Source of the DNA: Clostridium sp.
GTDB lineage: Bacteria > Bacillota > Clostridia > Clostridiales > Clostridiaceae
Reading direction: 5' to 3'
Length of the DNA stretch: 38,451 nucleotides
NCBI GenBank assembly: GCA_028692255.1
Contig: JAQUXS010000021.1
Span: forward strand, 1 to 38,451
Positions 9,262 through 17,174 of this stretch are shown in pieces; positions within the stretch are counted from its first letter, which is position 1, and each line of letters opens with the position of its first letter. Position numbers and translations under genes: made by a program. The notes beneath the pieces were generated by a model. It was given only the letters and a program-made list of their open reading frames with translations. It was not told where the DNA came from and made no database searches.

Positions 9262-10113
9262 TTAAAGAGGTACTTCTGTCCACTTATTGTTTTTAAGAAT
9301 GTGCTGATAGGTGTAACCGGATGCTTTTAAAATCTCTGAAGCCTCTTTAAAATAAGCTTTAATTTGCATAGGATCATGGGCATCAGAATTTAAAATTATA
9401 GGGATATTAAGTTTTCGGCTTTCACGTATTATCCAGTTACTTGGATAGAAATCTTCAGTGTATCCTCGTACTTTTCCACCTGTATTAATTTCTAAAATTG
9501 AGTTTGAGTTTGAAATTGTTTTTAATGTTTCAATAATTTCTTCTTTATACCATGATTCATTTTCATTAAAAAATCTCATGGCTTTATTGTGCTTTTTTAT
9601 AAGATCAAGATGACCTACAATTGATGGAGTACTTTCTATAACCATATTTCTTACTTGAGAGTAATATTCATGTACAAATTGTTTTATATCATTATTAAAA
9701 GTAAATTTTAGGAGAGCTTCATATTCTGAGAGATCACCATCAACAGCAAGATAGCCTCCATTTAAATCTTTTAGCATATGAATGGAACCAATTGTATAGT
9801 CAAGATTTAAGTCTAAAAACTTTTTTGAACACGAGCACATTAAATTTTTAATATAATCAATTTCAAGGCCGGTATAAATTTCAATGGTATTATGGTAAAG
9901 GTCTTTTAAATTTTTTATACTTTCTAAATATATTGGTAAATTTTCCGGTTTCATTGTCCAATCATTACTAAAAGGAAGTGGTGCATGACTGGAAAATCCA
10001 ATAGAATTAAAATTAAATTCTATAGCTTTTTTAACATATTCAGAAGGATTACCGTTTCCATCGCAGAAAAAACAGTGAGTGTGAAAGTTTGATAAAATCA
10101 ACAACAAAACCAC
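9262..10113 (-). CDS. hisK: PHP-family histidinol-phosphatase (HisJ-like)
   Basis: About 280 residues of the PHP metal-dependent phosphoesterase fold. Metal-binding motifs visible are the N-terminal NFHTHCFFCDG, a GLEIDYI glutamate, GSIHML, GHLDLIKKHN, the LEINTGG region and the late ILNSDAHDP. By family it removes phosphate from histidinol phosphate in histidine synthesis. No other his genes are in the window, so another small phosphoester substrate is possible. The frame opens with GTG at 10113, but that codon overlaps the AAAGGTGG ribosome site. One of the three consecutive TTG codons at 10107-10099 is the likelier start. Confidence 0.82.
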   Translation of the reverse strand: MVLLLILSNFHTHCFFCDGNGNPSEYVKKAIEFNFNSIGFSSHAPLPFSNDWTMKPENLPIYLESIKNLKDLYHNTIEIYTGLEIDYIKNLMCSCSKKFLDLNLDYTIGSIHMLKDLNGGYLAVDGDLSEYEALLKFTFNNDIKQFVHEYYSQVRNMVIESTPSIVGHLDLIKKHNKAMRFFNENESWYKEEIIETLKTISNSNSILEINTGGKVRGYTEDFYPSNWIIRESRKLNIPIILNSDAHDPMQIKAYFKEASEILKASGYTYQHILKNNKWTEVPL

Positions 10114-10350
10114 CTTTGTATTGATAAAGTAATAAAACTGTAATTTTATAAATAATTATCTAAATTAAATAATTTTTTATACGAATAATGTTATATAATA
10201 TAAAAAAGGATAAAAATTAAATTTGTTAAAAATTGTAATTTATATAAACTTTTTATGAATTTGTAAAAAACTATTGAGATAAATCTATAATATATGTATA
10301 ATAATGTATGCAACTTAATTATAGTAAGTTATTCAAAGGAAGTGGATACC

Positions 10351-10497
10351 ATGAATTTAGAGAAAAAAATAGAAATAATTAGGGAAAAACTAAATAATAT
10401 GCTTAAAAATGAAGATAAACTTACTAGAACAAGTATAATTAATGTAAGTCAAGAATTGGACAAACTTATAGTTGAATATTATAATAACGCCAAATAA
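10351..10497 (+). CDS. Spo0E-like aspartyl-phosphate phosphatase
   Basis: A 48-residue protein made of two predicted helices, carrying the family signature SQELDKLI near residues 32-39. Spo0E-type proteins dephosphorylate Spo0A-P and so restrain entry into sporulation. The Ser and Asp of the SxxxD motif are present. The ATG at 10351 follows AAAGGAAGTGG; the frame is open upstream to 10294, but that part has no homology or ribosome site. A TATAAT-like box lies near 10285. It converges on another tiny gene at 10564-10710. Confidence 0.82.
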   Translation: MNLEKKIEIIREKLNNMLKNEDKLTRTSIINVSQELDKLIVEYYNNAK

Positions 10498-10563
10498 GAC
10501 TGAAACATAATTAGGTATAGTAATAATTTATCTTAATTTTTGTTGGAAAGTTTGTAAATAATA

Positions 10564-10710
10564 TTAGTTGATAAACATCTTTTTTTTCATTGATATTTTT
10601 TCAAATTCAGAGTCACTTATTATATTTTTCTGTTTTGCTATATTTAGCAAATCTATTGCATCTTTGCAGAGTTCCTGAATTTCAGTTTTATAAGTATCAA
10701 GTTTATTCAT
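10564..10710 (-). CDS. Small hypothetical protein, 48 residues
   Basis: An ATG (complement of 10708-10710) with a very strong ribosome site, GGTGGTGG, about 4 bases upstream opens a 48-codon frame ending at TAA (complement of 10564-10566). It starts MNKLDTYKTEIQELCKDAID and ends in a lysine-rich stretch, KISMKKKMFIN. The composition is helical and charged, without a signal peptide or membrane segment. I do not recognise the family. It has the same length as the convergent Spo0E-like gene but lacks the SxxxD motif. The ribosome site and coding-like composition make it likely real. Confidence 0.6.
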   Translation of the reverse strand: MNKLDTYKTEIQELCKDAIDLLNIAKQKNIISDSEFEKISMKKKMFIN

Positions 10711-10843
10711 CAAACCACCACCAATAAGGTATATTTTGTATTACTAGCTATACAACTATAATGATAACATATTGTTGCATTATTTCAAGTGGTTATTTTT
10801 AATATTTGCAATATTTTTTATTTTACCAATTAATTACTATAAA

Positions 10844-10881
10844 TTGTATAGGAAAATCGTATTTAGCCGATTCCTATACAA
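10844..10881 (-). terminator. Hairpin at the end of the Nramp gene
   Basis: TTGTATAGGA at 10844-10853 pairs perfectly with TCCTATACAA at 10872-10881, and an inner ATCG/CGAT pair extends the stem. It overlaps the stop codon of the minus-strand metal transporter gene. The following U tract is short (ATTTATAG), so it may terminate weakly or protect the 3' end. Confidence 0.5.
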
Positions 10882-12118
10882 CAACTAGTGCTAAGTTAAG
10901 TATCGTTACAGCTATTGCTGTTCCCCATAATAAAATATTATCTACATTTGAATTAACGTATTTACCCATAACTTTTTTAGATGAAGTTAAATATAATTGA
11001 GTGAATATAGTTATTGGAAGCTGAATACTTAAAAGCATCTGAGAATATATTAATCCTTTAAAGGGATCAGTTATAAAAAATATTGTAATAACTGCAGGTA
11101 AAAGAGTTATTATGACACCAGTCTTCGAATGGCTGTCTTTTATGTCATAAGGTTCGCTAAATATTCCTGCAAAAATACTTCCACCAGCCATTCCAGCAGT
11201 TACAGCCGCAGAAATTCCTGAAAACAATAGGACTACTGCAAATATAATAGCAGCTAAATTTCCAACAAGAGGTTTTAACATAACTTGGGCTTGACTAAGC
11301 TCGGAAACATTTATTTTATCTGCAAAGAAAGTACTAGCTGCAAGTATTATCATTGCACCATTTATTGCCCATCCAATAGTCATCGAAATAATTGTATCTA
11401 AAAATTCAAATTTAAGTTGCTTTTTTATTACGCTCTCATCTTTAAGGTTCCATTTTCTACTTTGTATAATCTCAGAATGAAGGAAAAGGTTATGTGGCAT
11501 AACTACTGCCCCAAGAACGCTCATTATTACAGGTATTGAACCCTTTGGAAAGACTGGTTTTACAAGTCCAATAGCAACAGCTTTATAATTAACATGAACA
11601 AGTAAAAGTTCAACTATAAAGGACAATCCTATTAATGATACGAAACCTATTATCCATTTTTCCAGTCTCTTGTATGAATTACCAAATAACATCCAACAAA
11701 CAACTAAAAAGATAATAATAACTCCTATTTTTATAGGTATTTTAAAAAGCATGTTAAGAGCAATTGCACTGCCTAAAAGTTCTGCCAATGCAGTTGAGAT
11801 ACAAGCTATAACTGCTGTTATTAAAATAAAATTTTTAAGAGAAGGTTTTATATACTTAGAAGTGGCTTCTGAAAGACATTCACCTGTTACAATTCCAAGA
11901 TGTGCAGCATTGTGCTGAAGAATTATAAGCATAACAGTTGATATTGTAATTACCCAAAGAAGAGCATATCCATAGCTTGAACCAGCTGCTATATTTGTTG
12001 CCCAATTTCCGGGATCTATAAACCCAACTGTTACAATAAGCCCGGGACCAATATATTTTACCATGTCTAAAGCCGTTGTTTTAGGTTTGTGATTAGGATT
12101 ACGTTTAAATAAATTCAT
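10874..12118 (-). CDS. mntH: Nramp-family divalent metal (Mn2+/Fe2+) transporter
   Basis: A 414-residue, 11-TM proton-coupled metal importer. The two metal-binding helices are clear: FIDPGNWATN (DPGN motif of TM1, residues about 34-43) and AVVMPHNLFLHSEII (MPH motif of TM6, about 205-219). Both match manganese-selective MntH proteins. GGAGGC lies upstream of the ATG at 12118. It diverges from a MarR-type regulator gene, with 161 bases between the two starts. No MntR (DtxR-type) gene is in the window, and I did not find a clear MntR operator. Confidence 0.9.
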   Translation of the reverse strand: MNLFKRNPNHKPKTTALDMVKYIGPGLIVTVGFIDPGNWATNIAAGSSYGYALLWVITISTVMLIILQHNAAHLGIVTGECLSEATSKYIKPSLKNFILITAVIACISTALAELLGSAIALNMLFKIPIKIGVIIIFLVVCWMLFGNSYKRLEKWIIGFVSLIGLSFIVELLLVHVNYKAVAIGLVKPVFPKGSIPVIMSVLGAVVMPHNLFLHSEIIQSRKWNLKDESVIKKQLKFEFLDTIISMTIGWAINGAMIILAASTFFADKINVSELSQAQVMLKPLVGNLAAIIFAVVLLFSGISAAVTAGMAGGSIFAGIFSEPYDIKDSHSKTGVIITLLPAVITIFFITDPFKGLIYSQMLLSIQLPITIFTQLYLTSSKKVMGKYVNSNVDNILLWGTAIAVTILNLALVVV

Positions 12119-12199
12119 ATGATTGCCTCCATTTATATAAATATATGTTTACCAATTTTATAATTTACAATTATTATACCATAATGCAGGTGTATGCTT

Positions 12200-12233
12200 T
12201 TGACATATAAATAATTAGTTATTACACTAACTA
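12200..12233 (+). promoter_or_regulatory. marR promoter with overlapping operator-like inverted repeat
   Basis: TTGACA at 12200-12205 and TACACT at 12223-12228 are separated by 17 bases, a good sigma-A promoter. TAGTTA (12216-12221), six bases, then TAACTA (12228-12233) form a perfect 18-base inverted repeat over the -10. That size and position is typical of MarR autorepression. The site also lies in the region that would drive the divergent metal transporter gene. Confidence 0.65.
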
Positions 12234-12279
12234 TTGCAGTGCTAAATATTATTAGACTGATTATATTAGGAGGGATCAC

Positions 12280-12717
12280 ATGTTAAAAGATGAAGCTTAT
12301 GGCATGCTTACAAATAGAACTAACAGGAGAATGCTGCGTTATGTAAATTCAAATCTTGAAAAATATAATATTACAACAGAGCAGTGGAATGTATTAGTAA
12401 GAGTTTATAAAGAAGAAAAATTAAATCAGAAGCAATTATCAAAGAAAACAGATAAGGATCAGCCAACAATAGCTAGAATTATAGATATACTTGAGAGAAA
12501 AAAGTTAATTGAAAGAAAGATGAGCAAAGAAGACAGAAGGGCATTTGTCATAAATATAACTGAAGAGGGAGAAAATCTTGCTAAAGAAGTGGAACCATTC
12601 TTGGAAGGTATATTTGAACAAGTATTAAATGGAATATCAGTAGAAGAATTAGATACATATACAAAAGTACTTATGAAAATTAATGAAAACATAATAAACA
12701 TAAAAGGGGACAGATAA
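12280..12717 (+). CDS. MarR-family transcriptional regulator
   Basis: A 145-residue winged helix-turn-helix protein. The recognition region reads LNQKQLSKKTDKDQPTIARI, followed by the wing ERKMSKEDRRAFVINITEEG with the family's DxR motif intact, and flanking helices for dimerisation. Family members usually repress themselves and a linked efflux pump. TTAGGAGGG lies upstream of the ATG. Here the linked gene, starting next to the stop codon, is a broken MFS transporter, so the regulator may have lost its main target. Confidence 0.9.
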   Translation: MLKDEAYGMLTNRTNRRMLRYVNSNLEKYNITTEQWNVLVRVYKEEKLNQKQLSKKTDKDQPTIARIIDILERKKLIERKMSKEDRRAFVINITEEGENLAKEVEPFLEGIFEQVLNGISVEELDTYTKVLMKINENIINIKGDR

Positions 12718-13436
12718 TTGGGTAATATTAACGATAAATTATGGTTGAAAAGTTATATATTTATAGTATTTACAAATTTATTTGCATATTTAGGCTTTTA
12801 TTTGCTAGTTCCAACGCTTCCAGCCTATGCAAAGCAAATTGGAGGATGAGTTTTCAGGCAAGCCTTGTAGTAAGTATGTTTTCAATTACAGATCTTATAT
12901 GTAGATTTGTAGTAGATGTTATATGTAATAAAAAAAAAGAGGAGAAGGAATGGGGTATTATTCTTTGTCTATGATTGTTGGCATGGCCATAGCACCTGTT
13001 GCAACAATTATGATTATGAATAAATACAAATTTTTTGTAATAGCTGCAGCATCTATATTCTTTACAGTTATGGGAATTTTGTCAGTTGATAAAGTTGATA
13101 TAAAGAAAACTCACAATACCCATTCTAATAAAAAGGCTCTTTCTCTAGATGATTTTTTTGAAAAAAAGGCAGTGTTGCCGGCGTTTTTATGTTTCTTATT
13201 AGTTATAACTTTGTGTGGGATTATGAGTTATATAATGCTATACGGAAAAGAAATCAATATGAATAATGTATGAATTTGGCTATGGTGCAGTTCAGCCATC
13301 TCTTCAGGTTTGGGCAGTGAAAATGTACAGAAGTTCCGTAATATTTATGGCTATATTTTTAGTTGTGTATGGCTATAGTTTGTTTAGAATGAGAAATTCA
13401 CAAGTTCAAAAAGAAAACATTGAGAAAGCAAGTTAG
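12718..13436 (+). pseudogene. MFS drug transporter, decayed (frameshifts and internal deletions)
   Basis: Starting at a TTG directly after the marR stop, the reading frame gives an N-terminus typical of MFS efflux pumps (NLFAYLGFYLLVPTLPAYAK). It breaks at QIGG-TGA near 12847. Homology resumes in another frame with SFQASLVVSMFSITDLICRF, switches again near 12950 (MGYYSLSMIVGMAIAPV), and ends in a third piece, YGAVQPSLQVWAVKMY followed by SSVIFMAIFLVVYGYSLFRM and a stop at 13436. The pieces total about 240 codons against roughly 400 in an intact family member, so a central part is missing as well. It cannot make a working transporter. Confidence 0.85.
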
Positions 13437-13522
13437 AAATAATTATTCTCAATTATGCTGAAAATGATATTATTATATTGTATAATATAAAAACTAATGA
13501 AAATTTATGGGAGGATTACTCA

Positions 13523-14050
13523 ATGATATTATCAGGAAAAGAGATTAAAGAGAAATTAGGGGAAGACATTGTAATAGAACCATACAGTGATAAACAACTA
13601 AATCCAAACAGCTATAATTTAAGATTGCATAATGAGCTTCTTGTATATGAAGAAACTTATTTAGATATGAAAAAAGAGAACAAATATAGAAAAATTATTA
13701 TACCACCAGAAGGAATACTTTTAGAACCAAACAAGCTTTATCTTGGGAGAACTAAAGAATACACAGAAACGCATAAATCTGTGCCAATGCTTGAAGGAAG
13801 ATCATCAGTAGGAAGACTTGGACTGTTCATACATGTTACAGCAGGTTTTGGAGATGTTGGTTTTTGTGGTTACTGGACATTAGAAATCCACTGCATTCAA
13901 CCTATAAGAATATATGCTGATGTTGAGATTTGCCAAATATATTACCATTCTATACAAGGGGATTATGATATATACTCCAGCGGAAAATATCAGAATAACA
14001 GTGGAATACAACCTAGCTTATTATATAAGGATTTTAAGAAAATACAATAA
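13523..14050 (+). CDS. dcd: dCTP deaminase family protein
   Basis: A 175-residue enzyme of the dUTPase/dCTP deaminase fold, converting dCTP to dUTP (or dUMP in bifunctional members) for thymidylate synthesis. The active-site block LEGRSSVGRLGLFIHVTAG, followed by GFCGYWTLEIH with the catalytic glutamate, is clear around residues 98-132. The start at 13523 is set by GGGAGGA eight bases upstream; the longer frame from 13478 has no ribosome site. It stands alone between two decayed genes. The N-terminal half (ILSGKEIKEKLG, NSYNLRL) is also typical. Confidence 0.88.
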   Translation: MILSGKEIKEKLGEDIVIEPYSDKQLNPNSYNLRLHNELLVYEETYLDMKKENKYRKIIIPPEGILLEPNKLYLGRTKEYTETHKSVPMLEGRSSVGRLGLFIHVTAGFGDVGFCGYWTLEIHCIQPIRIYADVEICQIYYHSIQGDYDIYSSGKYQNNSGIQPSLLYKDFKKIQ

Positions 14051-14084
14051 GGTAACAAAAATAATTTATTGAAGGTGTGATGTC

Positions 14085-14383
14085 ATGTTATTTAATAGAA
14101 GTAAATCTTATGATGATTTATCACCTACATTGGATATTAAAAAGTTGATTTAGCTTTTGGAATATTCCTCTGGGGTTCTTTAAATCAATTTTACTATGAT
14201 GGAAATAAAAGAACTTCAAGGCTTGTATCTAATATGATTTTAATTTCAAGCGGACAAGGAATGTTCAATATAAAAGCAAAGGATAGATTAGAGTTTAACA
14301 CCTTAATGGTTGAATTTTATGATACAAGAGAAGCTGATAATATACTTGAATTTTTCTATAACAAATGTTTGGAAAGGTATTAA
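14085..14383 (+). pseudogene. Fic-family protein, broken remnant
   Basis: GAAGGTG and an ATG at 14085 start a frame (MLFNRSKSYDDLSPTLDIKK) that hits TAG at 14151-14153. One frame over, the sequence continues as VDLAFGIFLWGSLNQFYYDG, then NKRTSRLVSNMILIS, and runs to a TAA at 14381-14383. The second part matches the Fic motif HxFx(D/E)GNxR, but the catalytic histidine position is Gln (NQFYYDGNKR). Fic enzymes transfer AMP or similar groups to target proteins. The frameshift and missing His argue that this copy is dead. Confidence 0.7.
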
Positions 14384-14425
14384 GTTCGTCACTTACCTTT
14401 AAGTGTATTTAGATTTTTTGTAACA

Positions 14426-14448
14426 ATTGCATTTAAGCAATCTTTTTT
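14426..14448 (+). terminator. Small terminator-like hairpin
   Basis: ATTGC, a six-base loop, GCAAT, then C and six T residues. The stem is short, but its position downstream of the Fic remnant and upstream of the CBS gene fits a weak intrinsic terminator. Confidence 0.4.
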
Positions 14449-14578
14449 ATAATATCATTTTTCACATAATGTTTAAAGATATTTTATGGTATCATAAAAT
14501 ATATAGGATATAATAAAATTATTAGGTAGACAAAAAATAATATAAAGGTATTTAGATAGGGAAAGAGGGTTTAAGATT

Positions 14579-15013
14579 ATGAATGTAGCGTTTTTTTTAA
14601 CTCCGAAGAAAGAGATAGTTTTTGAAGATTTAAGTTGCACTATGAGACAAGCATTGGAGAGGATGGAGTATCACAGATATACTGCAATTCCTATACTAGA
14701 TGAAGCAGGAAAATATGTAGGCACTTTAACTGAAGGAGATTTACTTTGGAAACTTAAAAACACGCCAGAACTTAACTTTAATAATACGTCTAAAGTTCCT
14801 ATTGCTGATATATCAAGAAGAATGATTAATAAGCCGGTGCATATTGATTCAGATATAGAGGATTTGCTTGTAAAATCAATAACTCAAAATTTCGTACCTG
14901 TAGTTGATGATAATGATATTTTTATAGGAATAATAAAAAGAAGTGAAATACTCAATTATTTCTATGAAAAAATGTTTAAAAAAGATAAGGAAAAGGATAA
15001 AATAGAGGCTTGA
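14579..15013 (+). CDS. CBS-domain pair protein
   Basis: A 144-residue cytoplasmic protein consisting of two CBS motifs: residues about 3-65 (MRQALERMEYHRYTAIPILD, then YVGTLTEGDLL) and about 76-135 (VHIDSDIEDLL, FVPVVDDNDIFIGIIKRSEI). Such stand-alone pairs bind adenine nucleotides and act as energy or stress sensors, with partners that vary. The sequence does not show a partner. The start ATG has an AGAGGG about 8 bases upstream. The C-terminus is a short Lys/Glu-rich tail. It is followed by a coiled-coil protein gene in the same direction. Confidence 0.85.
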   Translation: MNVAFFLTPKKEIVFEDLSCTMRQALERMEYHRYTAIPILDEAGKYVGTLTEGDLLWKLKNTPELNFNNTSKVPIADISRRMINKPVHIDSDIEDLLVKSITQNFVPVVDDNDIFIGIIKRSEILNYFYEKMFKKDKEKDKIEA

Positions 15014-15084
15014 AATTTAACGTAAAGTATAGCGTATATAAATGTTGACAATAATATAAATGCTTAGTAATATAAAAATTAAAG

Positions 15085-15477
15085 GTGGTGAGAACTCTGG
15101 ACGCAGAAACTTTAAAACAGATTTTAAAAGAAGAATTAGAACCGATAAAGATTAAATTGAATGAAATAGATTCGATAAAGGAAGAAATTAATTCAATAAA
15201 AGAAGAACTGGGACCTATAAAAACTAAATTAAATCAAATAGATTCAATAAAAGAAGAATTAAAACCTATAAAAGCTAAATTGGATGAAACTTATGAAATT
15301 GTGAGAGCTCTTGAACATTCATCACAGGTAAATAAAGCTGAACACGACAAAATCACTAATGATATAGCTCATATAAGTGGTCACATAAAAAATATAGATG
15401 AAAATATAGGTGCAGTTAAAGATATTATAGGCAGACATGAAGTTGATATAACGGTACTAAAACGAAGACCTGTATAA
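15085..15477 (+). CDS. Coiled-coil protein of unknown function
   Basis: Up to 130 residues and almost entirely predicted coiled coil. An internal repeat of the type IKxKLNEIDSIKEEL occurs about three times over residues 15-70 and is also visible in the DNA (GATTCGATAAAGGAAGAA and variants). The C-terminal half (SQVNKAEHDKITNDIAHISG) looks like a second helical hairpin ending in KRRPV. The frame opens with GTG at 15085, but the AAAGGTGGTG ribosome site covers it. The CTG at 15097 would be the correctly spaced start, giving a protein beginning LDAETLKQ. I do not recognise a function. A strong terminator follows. Confidence 0.65.
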   Translation: MVRTLDAETLKQILKEELEPIKIKLNEIDSIKEEINSIKEELGPIKTKLNQIDSIKEELKPIKAKLDETYEIVRALEHSSQVNKAEHDKITNDIAHISGHIKNIDENIGAVKDIIGRHEVDITVLKRRPV

Positions 15478-15523
15478 CAAAGTATATTAGAATATAAAAG
15501 TTAATATTGAAAATAAATTAAGA

Positions 15524-15576
15524 AGAGACTGACTCAAGATGGTTGATGAAATTATTTTGAGTCAGTCTCTTTTTTT
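15524..15576 (+). terminator. Strong intrinsic terminator
   Basis: AGAGACTGACTCAA (15524-15537) pairs over 14 bases without mismatch with TTGAGTCAGTCTCT (15557-15570), followed directly by six T residues. It closes the CBS/coiled-coil unit before the IS element. Confidence 0.9.
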
Positions 15577-15719
15577 ATTCTTGTTGTGAAATTTTAAGTT
15601 ATTACTAAGTGTAATTATTCATATTCAGAACCGTAGCGAGTATATTAAAAAAATGTTGTTAATGTTTAAAAACTAAGTATTGTGTCAAGTATTAAAAGGA
15701 AAACAAAATTGAGAGAAGA

Positions 15720-16625
15720 GTGATCCTTTTGATACAGGAAGATTTGAAATTAATTCAATTAAAAAAATATAAAAAGAATGCACTAAAAAGAGACATATAC
15801 AACAGTAGAAAAATTGAATGCTGTCCAGTTTGCAGGCATAAACATTACATAAAATATGGGAGGTTTAACGGCGTGCAGCGCTACAGATGTAAAATATGCG
15901 GCAAAACTTTTTCCAATGCTACTAATGCAATATGCAGCTATTCGAAAAAAGACGCAGAAAAGTGGATGAAATTTATTGAATTAATGATAGAAAAAAAGTC
16001 ACTGAGTTATTGTGCAAAGAAGTTAAACATAAATGTAGTAACAGCATTTTACTGGAGGCATAAAATACTTCATGGATTAGAATTAGATGCCCTGCCGGAT
16101 AAATTATCTGGATATATTTTAATGAGAAAAATTATGATAAAAGAAAATTTCAAAGGCAGCAGAAATGTACCAATAAATGCAGTATTGAATGAAAGGAAAA
16201 GTGTATGGATTGTAGGGGCAAAAGATGCTGAAGATTCTATGATAATAAGACCAATTTGCAAGAATTTTTGGGATTTGAAGAGTTTTAATGAGAAGATATA
16301 CTGCCATATTGAAAAAAGAGCATATATTATTCCTTATAGGGATACGTATCTTCGTGCAGTGGGGAGAAAACATAACAAAAGAGCGGAAATAAAGAAAAAT
16401 AAAGAACTGTACGGTTATGTGGATAAGAAAGAAGAATACCATTTTCTTCTTAATTTAAGGCCTTGGCTTGCAAGTTATCGTGGTGTTGCAACAAAATATT
16501 TGAATAGATATTTTAAATTTTTTGTCTTGTTTGATGTTAATAAAAAAATTGATTATATGGATATGATGCATCATTTACTCACAAAAAATAGATTCATTAG
16601 AACAGGAGAAATACGGGAAGTGTGA
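15720..16625 (+). CDS. IS1595-family transposase-like protein, probably catalytically inactive
   Basis: 301 residues in an uninterrupted frame. An N-terminal zinc ribbon (CPVCRHKHYIKYGRF, then RYRCKICGKTF, about residues 34-63) and a following helix-turn-helix (LSYCAKKLNINVVTAFYWRH) are well kept. The C-terminal family motif YRGVATKYL is also present. Where active ISXO2-like transposases have SGY-VEIDETYF, this protein has SGYILMRKIMI, so the first catalytic Asp is Arg; the second Asp region (AYIIPYRDTY) also looks altered. These comparisons are from memory of the family. The start is GTG 15720 or TTG 15729. It may be a decayed or DNA-binding-only copy. Confidence 0.7.
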   Translation: MILLIQEDLKLIQLKKYKKNALKRDIYNSRKIECCPVCRHKHYIKYGRFNGVQRYRCKICGKTFSNATNAICSYSKKDAEKWMKFIELMIEKKSLSYCAKKLNINVVTAFYWRHKILHGLELDALPDKLSGYILMRKIMIKENFKGSRNVPINAVLNERKSVWIVGAKDAEDSMIIRPICKNFWDLKSFNEKIYCHIEKRAYIIPYRDTYLRAVGRKHNKRAEIKKNKELYGYVDKKEEYHFLLNLRPWLASYRGVATKYLNRYFKFFVLFDVNKKIDYMDMMHHLLTKNRFIRTGEIREV

Positions 16626-16900
16626 TAAAGATAATGATCAATGAACGAATGATCAATGATCAATAAAAGAAAAGAGCAATGTACAAAAGATTAAAGATCA
16701 ACAAAGGAAAAAACTTTTTTCAGGGTTTAAAAAAGGTTTTAATTCAGTTTAAGAAATTGCGGGGCAATTTCAACATACATTGATAATTGAGCATTGACAA
16801 TTGATAATTGTAAGAATGATCATTGTTAATAAAAAAACACCCTTGCGGGATATAATAGTAAAGTGATACAATATATGGTAAATAATCTTTAAAGAATAAC
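16626..16900. other. Non-coding 3' part of the IS element
   Basis: No gene is visible. The stretch has repeated ATGATCAAT words (16634-16670), ACATTGATAATTGAGC followed by an inverted variant near 16775-16810, and CACCCTTGCGGGAT near 16840. A relative of the last word (CACCCTACGGGAT) occurs in the MITE at 22452-22464. Confidence 0.5.
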
Positions 16901-16927
16901 AACAATTATTTAATACAGTCGCTACGG

Positions 16928-17174
16928 AGGTGCAAGTGGAATTAGAAGGTGCATAAGTAAGTGAATTACAACGTTTGTTTATAGTATAAAATCCAATTCA
17001 AAATTTTAAAGTTTAGAAACAATGATTTCGAAATCATTAATTTTTGTGTTGATTTTTTGATAAATTAATATTATATTGGTAAGTAATAAATATATGTTGC
17101 AAATATTAATGAAATAATGGCGGATTAGTGAATTCGTTTATCCATAAATGATCAATGAAAAGGAGAGGTTAATA
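16928..17174 (+). promoter_or_regulatory. Urease operon upstream region with promoter and 18-base palindrome
   Basis: TTGATT at 17049-17054, a 17-base spacer and TATATT at 17072-17077 make a good sigma-A promoter, about 90 bases before ureA. Directly upstream, AATGATTTCGAAATCATT (17021-17038) is a perfect 18-base palindrome, a candidate regulator site. The core from the -35 to about ten bases past the -10 is nearly identical to the promoter at 22628-22656 of the amino-acid importer. Confidence 0.7.

Larger units (their letters stand above)
15631..16927 (+). mobile_element. IS1595-like insertion element, about 1.3 kb
   Basis: Inverted termini bound a single transposase-like gene. CCGTAGCGA at the left edge is repeated exactly, inverted, as TCGCTACGG at the right edge. 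The next 22 or so bases (TATATTAAAAAAATG then TTGTTA, against ACAACAATTATTTAATACAG) match with about four differences, giving a terminal repeat near 31 bases. The inner part is shared with the small elements at 5250-5403 and 22371-22519. No clear direct target duplication is visible. It lies just upstream of the urease promoter. Confidence 0.75.

Noticed and set aside
12119..12279. Manganese riboswitch or MntR box upstream of mntH
   Set aside because: The region is short and AT-rich. I found no yybP-ykoY-like conserved loops and no clear MntR palindrome; the only good repeat fits the MarR gene.
15623..16935. 8-base target-site duplication around the IS element
   Set aside because: The flanks just outside the terminal repeats (ATTCAGAA and AGGTGCAA) do not match, so no duplication can be claimed. 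The two small elements also lack one.
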